Origin: Limnohabitans sp. T6-5
Lineage (GTDB): Bacteria; Pseudomonadota; Gammaproteobacteria; Burkholderiales; Burkholderiaceae_C
NCBI RefSeq assembly: GCF_003063315.1
Contig: NZ_NERV01000004.1
Coordinates: forward strand, 309,192 to 373,191
Length of the DNA stretch: 64,000 bases
Direction: 5' to 3'
Shown here in pieces: positions 57,044-64,000 of this stretch; position 1 is the stretch's first letter; each line of letters opens with the position of its first letter. The notes under the pieces are model-generated. The model was not told the origin of the DNA and did not search any database. It saw nothing but the letters and a program-made list of their open reading frames with translations. A program made the position numbers and the translations under genes.

Positions 57044-57099
57044 CAGGCTGGCGAAGTGATCGTCACTTTTAAACAAATCATCGCCAGTCAAGCTTCACG

Positions 57100-59304
57100 T
57101 CAACGTTGACCAAACGACTTGGTCAAACCCAGCATGACGCTGCGTGGCGCACCAGCGGCATAGGTGTTTTGCGTGTTCGGTGTGTAAGCGCCGCTTTTGT
57201 AACTGCTGGACGCGTTGTCCGAATACAGCTTATCGGTCAGGTTGCGCACCTGTCCCCAGACTTCCCAGCCATCGGCCAACTTGTGGCTGGCCGTCAGGTT
57301 GAGCAGGGTGTGGCCCGCGTAACGCAGCGTGTTGGCGTTGTTCATCCAATAGCTGCCTTGCTTGACCAGACCCAAGGCTACACGCGATGAAGGCGTGAAT
57401 TTCCAGCCGACTTGGGCGGTGATGGTGTGGTTGGGGGCCTGTGGCATGTCTTTGCCAGAATAGTCTTCGATCGCCCCCACTTTGTCGCTCACGCGGTAAG
57501 ACACAAAGGTGTGCTCGGCCCAGGTCGCGCCCACGCGCCAGTCCCATTCACGCAGATCCTGGTTCAGGCTCAACTCCAGGCCCCGGCTGCGTGTGTTGCC
57601 TGCGTTCTTGTTGTAGCTGTCGCCAATTTCAGAGGTGTAGGACACGATGGTGTCCTTGCCATTGAGTTGGTACAACGCCGAATCGAGGCGAATGCCCGAG
57701 GCCAACAGAGCGCGCCAGCCCACCTCGACGTTGTCGTAGGTGGCTGAATTCAAATCAGGAATGGCGGTCTTGCCATACAGCTGACTGACTTCGGGCGGTG
57801 TGAAGCCCATGCTCAGATTGCTGTAAAGGCTGCTGGTGGGACTGAGGGCGTAAGTCGCGCCGAGCTTGGGGCTGAACTTGGCAAAGCTGCGCACCTCGTT
57901 GGCGGCACCGTAATTGGCATCCGGCGTCAGATTGTTTTTGAAGTCGTAGCGGATGCTGTCATAACGGCCTCCGGCCACCAAGCGGAACTGCTCACTCGGA
58001 CTGAACTCCAGCTGTGCAAACGCGGCATCGTTGGCAATACCCGCACCGTAGTTGCGCACGCCGCTGGGGTTGGCCACGCTGTTCAAGGTGTAGCTGGTGT
58101 AGCGGCCAGTGGGCACATCGCGCACCACTTTCAGGTTGTCCGACACATAGTCGTTCTGGCTGCGGTCAATGTAGACGCCTGTGACCAGGCGGGCACGCAG
58201 CCAGTCGAGCTTTTGTTCATGCTTCACGTCCACGCCCAGCGATTCGACGTGGTTGTTGTTGATCGTCCCCACAACAAACCCATTCGGCAAATAAGTAGCA
58301 GGTTTTGTGGAAGATGCCGCGCAACGCTTGCTGGGGTCGGTAGGTGCACCACAATTTTTGATCGTGTAGTTGGGCAACTGACCATGGTCGTTGTTGCGGG
58401 CAAACAGCGTCACCGTGGTCAAGCCACCTTGCGTGGTTTCGCCTTCCCAGGCCAAATTGGCGCGGGTGGTTTTGTCTTTGCGCCAAGTGAAGGTGTTGAT
58501 GCTTTTGCCCGGGTTGGCGCGGAAGTCGTTTTCAAACAAACTGCCGGGCGTGTCCGAGTCCAGATTGGTGTGCACCAGCGAGGCACGCAACCAGGATTTG
58601 TCGTTCAGGGTGTAGTCGCCACGCAGGGTGAACGAGTCTTTTTTGCCCCCGCTGTACTGCTGCCAGTTGTTGGTGTCGCGTTGCGAGCTGTAGTGCGAGA
58701 AACGCAAACCCAGATCACCCCAGGTGTTGCTCGCACCAGAGTCCACGCGGGTGAACCCATCGGTGTTGTCGTGTCGAATGCCCACGTAGCCGGTGGGCGT
58801 GCGGGAGGCGCGTTGCGTCAAAAAGTTGACCGCCCCGCCCACAGCGTTGCTGCCGTACAGGGAAGATGCAGCACCCTTGACCACCTCGACGCCGCCCGAG
58901 CCGTTCATGTTGTTTTCGTTCAGGGCGTTGTGGTTGAACACACCCAATGGACGGATCGGGATGCCATCTTCCAAGTACTGGTAGACCGCATTGGTGCTGA
59001 TGGGCTGGCGAATGGCCATGCTGTGCTGCTCGTTGCCCAGATCGTTCCAGTGCACACCCGGAATGCGGTTGATGATCTCACCCACCGATTTGGGTTTATC
59101 GGCGTCCCACTGAGAACGGCTGACCGAGCCAATCGACACAGGGGTTTCGGACAGTTTGGTTTCTGAGCGCGAACCCGACACCACGATGGTGTCCAGCGCT
59201 GTTGAAGTTTGGGCCACAGCGTGGCCACTCAGGCTGGAGAGCATGTTGGCTAAGAGGCCGTACACGGCCAAAGACAAAGGAGAAAGAGAGAGGGTATTTT
59301 TCAT
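57100..59304 (-). CDS. TonB-dependent outer-membrane receptor, probably for copper
   Basis: The 734-residue product has a signal peptide ending GHAVA-QTS and a TonB-box-like LDTIVVSGSR. A plug domain follows (PVSIGSVSRSQWD, RIPGVHWNDLGNEQ, VEVVKGAASSLYGSNAVGGAVNFLT), then a 22-strand barrel ending in TonB-type RNLTDKLYSDNASSSYKSG and SVMLGLTKSFGQR. The ATG at 59304 (MKNTLSLS) fits the signal peptide. Neighbours (PCu(A)C, two DUF2946) suggest copper or a copper chelate as substrate, as for OprC/NosA. A siderophore substrate cannot be excluded. Confidence 0.88.
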   Translation of the reverse strand: MKNTLSLSPLSLAVYGLLANMLSSLSGHAVAQTSTALDTIVVSGSRSETKLSETPVSIGSVSRSQWDADKPKSVGEIINRIPGVHWNDLGNEQHSMAIRQPISTNAVYQYLEDGIPIRPLGVFNHNALNENNMNGSGGVEVVKGAASSLYGSNAVGGAVNFLTQRASRTPTGYVGIRHDNTDGFTRVDSGASNTWGDLGLRFSHYSSQRDTNNWQQYSGGKKDSFTLRGDYTLNDKSWLRASLVHTNLDSDTPGSLFENDFRANPGKSINTFTWRKDKTTRANLAWEGETTQGGLTTVTLFARNNDHGQLPNYTIKNCGAPTDPSKRCAASSTKPATYLPNGFVVGTINNNHVESLGVDVKHEQKLDWLRARLVTGVYIDRSQNDYVSDNLKVVRDVPTGRYTSYTLNSVANPSGVRNYGAGIANDAAFAQLEFSPSEQFRLVAGGRYDSIRYDFKNNLTPDANYGAANEVRSFAKFSPKLGATYALSPTSSLYSNLSMGFTPPEVSQLYGKTAIPDLNSATYDNVEVGWRALLASGIRLDSALYQLNGKDTIVSYTSEIGDSYNKNAGNTRSRGLELSLNQDLREWDWRVGATWAEHTFVSYRVSDKVGAIEDYSGKDMPQAPNHTITAQVGWKFTPSSRVALGLVKQGSYWMNNANTLRYAGHTLLNLTASHKLADGWEVWGQVRNLTDKLYSDNASSSYKSGAYTPNTQNTYAAGAPRSVMLGLTKSFGQR

Positions 59305-59400
59305 GGCAAGTTTCAAATGGATCGGTCACGGCCAAGACACAACTCAGCAGTGACAACAAGCGCCGAACACCTGGCGGTGTTCAGTCCGGTTCAACAAAGA

Positions 59401-59763
59401 TCAATTGAAAACAGGCGGCCCGCGAGAGGGCAAAGGCGGGGCCGTGCGTGCGATCAGCACGGCCTCGGGCAGACGCTGCACGATGTGCGAGCGGGCATCA
59501 GGCACATGGGCCAGAGCGGCCACCGTGGGTGGCGGCAGAGCTGGCGTGGCGTGGGCACACAGCGGGCAGTCCATGCTGCTGCGCACTTGGGCGTCTCCGC
59601 CCTCACCTTGCACCACCACTTTCATGAGGCCCATGCTGGAGCACACCACGTCCATGGTTTTGGGCTGCAGCGTGGCCGCCAACACCGACACTCCCACAAA
59701 CAGCACGTACCAGACCAGCACAAGGCGGGCCAGACGGCGTAGCTGAGTTGTGGTCGTGTTCAT
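59401..59763 (-). CDS. DUF2946 protein (first copy)
   Basis: The 120-residue product has one N-terminal membrane segment (LVLVWYVLFVGVSVLAATL), then MDVVCSSMGLMKVVV and the DUF2946 signature MDCPLCAHATP. It ends with a Pro-rich tail. DUF2946 proteins are small membrane-anchored proteins found beside copper genes, and the CxxC probably binds metal. It lies between the PCu(A)C gene (30 bp) and the TonB receptor gene (97 bp). A 7-bp GAACACC/GGTGTTC hairpin follows at 59365-59382. Confidence 0.82.
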   Translation of the reverse strand: MNTTTTQLRRLARLVLVWYVLFVGVSVLAATLQPKTMDVVCSSMGLMKVVVQGEGGDAQVRSSMDCPLCAHATPALPPPTVAALAHVPDARSHIVQRLPEAVLIARTAPPLPSRGPPVFN

Positions 59764-59793
59764 GGGCAGGTCAGTGGTCAGCGCTCAGACCGT

Positions 59794-60273
59794 TCAGTGC
59801 TTGTGCATCTGGCCTGCGCCGTGGTTCATGGCCGGTGCAGCAGCCGTGCGGGCAGGCACTTTCAATTCCACAGATTGGCGTTTGCCATCTTTGCCTTCCA
59901 CCACCAGTGTCACGGGCACGGTGTCACCGTCTTTGACTTGGCCTTTCAGATCCATCAGCATGACGTGGTAGCCGCCGGGCTTGAGCTCGACCGCTTTGCC
60001 TGCGGGCAAAGCCAAGCTGGGCACCGCACGCATTTTCATGACGCCGCCGTCCATGGACATTTCGTGCACCTCGACCACACCCGCCACAGGCGATTCGGCC
60101 GACAGCAGTTTGGCGTCTTGCGCCGACTGCAGTTGCATGAAGGCACCGGTGGCTTTTTGCTGAGGCACGGTGGCGCGCACCCAGGCGTCTTTCACGGTGA
60201 CCTGGGCTTGGGCGGCCAAGGACACGGTCAATGAAACGAAAAGGGCAGACACAGACAAAACGAGACGGGACAT
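59794..60273 (-). CDS. PCu(A)C periplasmic copper chaperone
   Basis: The 159-residue product has a signal peptide (MSRLVLSVSALFVSLTVSLAAQA) and the PCu(A)C copper-binding pattern H-x10-M-x21-H-x-M, met exactly by H70, M81, H103 and M105. A further His/Met tail (MNHGAGQMHKH) may also bind Cu(I). Such proteins deliver copper to the CuA/CuB centres of cytochrome oxidase. The ATG at 60273 has AGGAG 8 bp upstream. It sits between two DUF2946 genes. Confidence 0.93.
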   Translation of the reverse strand: MSRLVLSVSALFVSLTVSLAAQAQVTVKDAWVRATVPQQKATGAFMQLQSAQDAKLLSAESPVAGVVEVHEMSMDGGVMKMRAVPSLALPAGKAVELKPGGYHVMLMDLKGQVKDGDTVPVTLVVEGKDGKRQSVELKVPARTAAAPAMNHGAGQMHKH

Positions 60274-60407
60274 GAAACGCTCCTGGTGGTTGGTGAACAA
60301 ATGAAGAGGTACAGACAGTGCACACAGCAAGCCCCTTGAAACGGGATGCACAGGCACAGGTAGTCGACGAAACCGATCAACCCCCAAGCGATTCAGGGGG
60401 CCGTGTT

Positions 60408-60785
60408 TCAGGCCAAAAAGGAAGGGGGTGCGCGGGCTTGCCAGGGTTGCCCCAGCAAACTGGCCAGCCGAGCAGCAGGCAGGGGCTTCAAAACATGAGA
60501 CAAGTTGCCCGTTGGCAAGGGGGCCAACATGTCGGCCACAGGGGGCGCGATCAGGGGCAGGCAGGCGGGGCAGTCGAGCGCGGTGTGCAATGCGGCACCA
60601 CTCACCTCATCGCCAGCGGCATCAGGCTGCACCAGCTTCACGCCACCGATGGCGGTGCAAACCAGATGCACGGCTTCGTTCTTGACCAGCGGCGAAGCCA
60701 CCGCCACCCCGACAAACAACGCAAACCACACCAGCACGAAGCGGGTGAGGCGGTGGGCGTTGCGCAGGGACTGCAAGAAAGTCAT
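60408..60785 (-). CDS. DUF2946 protein (second copy)
   Basis: The 125-residue product parallels the other copy: an N-terminal membrane segment (FVLVWFALFVGVAVASPLV), EAVHLVCTAIGGVKLV, then LDCPACLP. It is the first gene of the copper cluster on this strand, 134 bp before the PCu(A)C start. The CxxC motif suggests periplasmic Cu binding. The two copies differ widely outside the motif, so the duplication is old. Confidence 0.82.
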   Translation of the reverse strand: MTFLQSLRNAHRLTRFVLVWFALFVGVAVASPLVKNEAVHLVCTAIGGVKLVQPDAAGDEVSGAALHTALDCPACLPLIAPPVADMLAPLPTGNLSHVLKPLPAARLASLLGQPWQARAPPSFLA

Positions 60786-60842
60786 AGGGCGCGATTATGA
60801 CACTGGGGTTTGACCGGCCGTTGAGCGTGCGCTTGCTACACC

Positions 60843-61232
60843 TCAGGCCAGCGCCAATGCGGCGCACCGCTGAGCGGCCTCGCTCATGCCAGCCTCGTCA
60901 ACCGGGAAAAAGCCCGGGATCTCGTATTTGTTGAAGTGGGCATAAGTGGAAAACGCCATGGACCAATCGCCAAATCGCCGCGACGATTCAGGGCCACGCG
61001 AAAGCAGCTCCAGGTTGTAATGCCGGTCATCGTGCTTGAGGCTTCGCCACAAGACTTCAACCGCATCAGGTGGGCCCTCAATGCACTGGACAAAGATTTC
61101 TTCGGTATAGAGCAAATGCCCAGTGATGCCCAATTCACGGTTGCGTTTTCTGCACTGCAACAACAAATTGAACAAATGCAAGCTGCCCAGTTTGTGGGTG
61201 GCTTTTGACCGATAAACAAGGCGCTCCAGCAT
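60843..61232 (-). CDS. BLUF-domain blue-light photoreceptor
   Basis: The 129-residue product is a stand-alone BLUF domain that binds FAD. The key residues are present: Tyr7 (LERLVYRSKA), Asn31 (KRNRELGITG), Gln49 (EIFVQCIEGP) and the Trp-x-Met pair (FGDWSMAF). The hydrogen-bond network around Tyr and Gln senses blue light. No output domain is fused, so it probably signals through a partner protein. The ATG at 61232 has CGGAG 6 bp upstream. It is on the same strand as, and 57 bp upstream of, the copper cluster. Confidence 0.93.
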   Translation of the reverse strand: MLERLVYRSKATHKLGSLHLFNLLLQCRKRNRELGITGHLLYTEEIFVQCIEGPPDAVEVLWRSLKHDDRHYNLELLSRGPESSRRFGDWSMAFSTYAHFNKYEIPGFFPVDEAGMSEAAQRCAALALA

Positions 61233-61309
61233 GATGACTCCGAATAATGGCCAAGTATTGTGGGTGACGGGCATGAAGCGGGGCTTACAAAAATGCCCCC
61301 GTCCTGATA

Positions 61310-61687
61310 TCAGCCCAGATCTGACAAAACCTGCGGCTCGATCGCGGCCCACTCTTGGTCAGTGAACAGGCGCGAGCGGGTGTGAAAAGCCTTGCCTGTG
61401 TTGCCCTCGAGCGAAAACGTGCCGCCCGAGCCTTCGATCACATCCAGAATCAGCTGGGTGTGCTTCCAGTATTCGTATTGCGATTTGCTGATGTAGAACG
61501 GCACGCCGCCCACTTCACCCAGCTTCACGTCATAAGGCCCGATCGTCAGGTCGGTGGGCAAATAGCAATTGGCTGCGCTGTTGTCGCAGCAGCCGCCCGA
61601 CTGGTGAAACATCAGCTCGCCATATTGGGTTTGCAGCTCATTGATCAGGGCCAGCGCTTCGGGCGTGGCCACCACACGTTCAACCAT
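61310..61687 (-). CDS. DUF779 protein, aldehyde dehydrogenase partner
   Basis: The 125-residue product matches DUF779: TPEALALINELQTQYGELMFHQSGGCCDNS, then GPYDVKLGEVGGVPFYIS and YWKHTQLILDVIEG. The GGCC pair plus a later Cys could bind metal. Such genes commonly sit directly downstream of ExaC/AldB-type aldehyde dehydrogenase, as here, with unknown role. The ATG at 61687 has AGGAG 6 bp upstream. A terminator lies between it and the dehydrogenase, so expression would need read-through. Confidence 0.88.
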   Translation of the reverse strand: MVERVVATPEALALINELQTQYGELMFHQSGGCCDNSAANCYLPTDLTIGPYDVKLGEVGGVPFYISKSQYEYWKHTQLILDVIEGSGGTFSLEGNTGKAFHTRSRLFTDQEWAAIEPQVLSDLG

Positions 61688-61713
61688 GTTCATCTCCTTC
61701 GGCAATCCAAGAC

Positions 61714-61739
61714 AAAAAGGGGCGGATCGCTCCGCCCCT
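61714..61739 (-). terminator. Intrinsic terminator between aldehyde dehydrogenase and DUF779
   Basis: On the minus strand AGGGGCGGA, loop GCGA, TCCGCCCCT is followed by a T-run (the A bases at 61714-61718). It lies 23 bp after the dehydrogenase stop and 26 bp before the DUF779 start. Confidence 0.8.
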
Positions 61740-61762
61740 GTGATGCAGACCGATTTGGTCGA

Positions 61763-63283
<1,521 letters not shown>

Positions 63284-63342
63284 GTTTGTCGTCCTCTTAA
63301 CAGTTTGAAACGTGGATAGCCGATGTGGCTGTTTCAACTGTC

Positions 63343-63357
63343 TCAACTTCCATGCCA
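63343..63357 (-). promoter_or_regulatory. Sigma-54 promoter of aldehyde dehydrogenase gene
   Basis: On the minus strand TGGCATGGAAGTTGA matches the consensus TGGCACGNNNNTTGC at all but two of the defined positions. The GG and TTG spacing is correct. The start codon is 60 bp downstream. Confidence 0.65.
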
Positions 63358-63400
63358 CGCCAAAAATCGCCCCATCCCCAGTGTTTATGCGCCGTCATGA

Positions 63401-63467
63401 ATCAACTGTGTCAGCTTGACTGTCACCCCGACTGCATCAGTCTGTGACACTGCCACAAACTGTGACG
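63401..63467. promoter_or_regulatory. Candidate enhancer sites upstream of sigma-54 promoter
   Basis: Several TGTCA/TGACA-type motifs cluster here: GTGTCAGCTTGACTGTCACC, TGTGACACTGCCACA and TGTGACGG. Such inverted TGTG/CACA-like repeats, 45-125 bp upstream of the sigma-54 box, could bind an AcoR-type activator. The assignment is inferred. Confidence 0.4.
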
Positions 63468-63499
63468 GCAAATGATTTCATAGGCAGGTGCGCAAACGT

Positions 63500-63521
63500 A
63501 AAAAAAGGCCCCGAAGGGCCT
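63500..63521 (-). terminator. Intrinsic terminator after TonB receptor gene
   Basis: On the minus strand AGGCCC, loop TTCG, GGGCCT is followed by TTTTTT. It lies 190 bp beyond the stop of the receptor gene entering from the right, with a REP and a duplicated gene tail in between. Confidence 0.85.
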
Positions 63522-63576
63522 GTTGAACGTCAGCCGCCAGAATAGGCCAACCCACGAAGTAGAGAATGCGCGGACA

Positions 63577-63616
63577 TCACAAGGGCACGGACACATTGAT
63601 ACCTGTCATGCAGTTG
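63577..63616 (-). repeat. Duplicated 3' tail of TonB receptor gene
   Basis: About 33 of 40 bases match 63711-63750, the last codons and stop of the adjacent receptor gene (MTGINVSVPL here, MTGIKVSVPL in the gene). The copy lies next to the REP pair, which separates it from the gene. Confidence 0.75.
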
Positions 63617-63685
63617 TCGGGGTCTGCCACCACCGACCTACAAGACCGCAGGGTCTCCCGCAGGTCGGCACTCGAAGAGTCCGAC
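63615..63685. repeat. GTAG-type REP pair (variant)
   Basis: GTCGGGGTCTGCCACCACCG then ACCTAC, a short spacer, then CAGGTCGGCACTCGAAGAG then TCCGAC form the same facing pair as elsewhere. It has some changes in the stems and CAGG in place of one GTAG head. Confidence 0.75.
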
Positions 63686-63710
63686 ATTACCGGATACAAC
63701 GCTGTGATGT

Positions 63711-64000
63711 TCACAGGGGCACCGACACCTTGATGCCCGTCATCCAATTGCGGGGCAAGCCGGGCTCGAAGTATTGCGTTGTGGCCTGATTCACGATGAC
63801 CGAGCCCACATACTGTCGGTCCATCAAATTGTCCACACCGGCCCAGGCCTCCAGTCGCACCGAGCCCCATTGGCTGCGATGGCGCACACGCAGATTCACC
63901 AGGTCGTAGCCCGCCACGCGAGAAACCGCTTCGTTCATGTCGCTGGCCCACATGGCCGAACGCGACACCCAGTCTGCAGAAGCGGACAAACCCAGCGACT
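63711..64000 (-). CDS. TonB-dependent receptor, C-terminal part
   Basis: The frame is open through the right edge, so this is the 3' end of a larger gene. About 96 residues are visible. They show barrel strands (YDLVNLRVRHRSQWGSVRLEAWAGV) and the classic near-C-terminal motif DNLMDRQYVGSVIVNQ of TonB-dependent receptors. The end is MTGIKVSVPL; a terminal Leu instead of Phe or Trp is less usual. The substrate cannot be judged from this part. It converges on no gene; a REP, an echo of its own tail and a terminator follow. Confidence 0.82.
   Translation of the reverse strand, partial: SLGLSASADWVSRSAMWASDMNEAVSRVAGYDLVNLRVRHRSQWGSVRLEAWAGVDNLMDRQYVGSVIVNQATTQYFEPGLPRNWMTGIKVSVPL

Noticed and set aside
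59363..59384. GAACACC/GGTGTTC hairpin after the DUF2946 gene as a terminator.
   Set aside because: The stem is good but no T-run follows on the minus strand. It may be an operator or processing site instead.
60380..60400. CCCCC...GGGGG hairpin between PCu(A)C and DUF2946 genes.
   Set aside because: The stem is short with a 10-base loop and there is no T-run, so it is too weak to call.

Overview
The window looks like a chromosomal segment of a betaproteobacterium in Burkholderiales, most like Comamonadaceae (Limnohabitans/Rhodoferax/Acidovorax type). The reasons are a moderately high GC content, the recognisable proteins (OxyR with the C199/C208 pair, RecG, QueA, Tgt, a PhaM-like granule protein, ExaC-type aldehyde dehydrogenase, YiaA, and a NahR-like LysR regulator beside a salicylate-5-hydroxylase-type oxygenase) and several families of REP-like palindromes. 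This is inferred from the sequence only; no database search was possible.

Region 1 (1-27104) is one reading frame, already open at the left edge. It encodes more than 9,000 residues of a giant secreted adhesin. About 7,200 residues are bacterial Ig-like repeats in several classes, arranged in nested higher-order repeats (a 1254-bp five-domain unit and superblocks about 5.3 kb apart). A C-terminal part of about 1,600 residues holds RTX calcium-binding repeats, EF-hand-like loops and a type I secretion-like tail. Region 2 (27105-28305) is non-coding and holds a 123-bp tandem REP array interrupted by an inverted-repeat-flanked element.

Region 3 (28306-43493) carries oxyR, recG, queA and tgt, which I believe form a conserved backbone in this order. 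Accessory cargo sits between them: an XRE regulator, an AT-rich stretch, a lipoprotein/outer-membrane protein pair whose junction contains an intrinsic terminator, a ParE-type toxin-antitoxin pair, a three-gene Rieske oxygenase locus with a divergent NahR-like regulator, and a DUF4143 ATPase whose start codon lies in a long inverted repeat.

Region 4 (43512-54734) has yiaA, a DUF2145 operon, a small AT-richer island (RTX fragment, secreted propeller-like protein, membrane protein, small ORFs), an MFS-acyltransferase fusion behind a ceramidase-like membrane protein, an XRE regulator, another REP cluster, and a coupled phaM-FIST pair.

Region 5 (55099-60785, minus strand) is a probable copper-handling cluster: DUF2946, PCu(A)C chaperone, DUF2946, TonB-dependent receptor, a BNR-repeat protein with CxCC and CPHH motifs, and a CxxC thioredoxin-like protein. 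Region 6 (60843-64000) has a BLUF photoreceptor, a DUF779 protein and ExaC-type aldehyde dehydrogenase with a good sigma-54 promoter, then a REP, a duplicated gene tail and the 3' end of a second TonB-dependent receptor. No tRNA, rRNA, CRISPR array or intact insertion sequence was seen.
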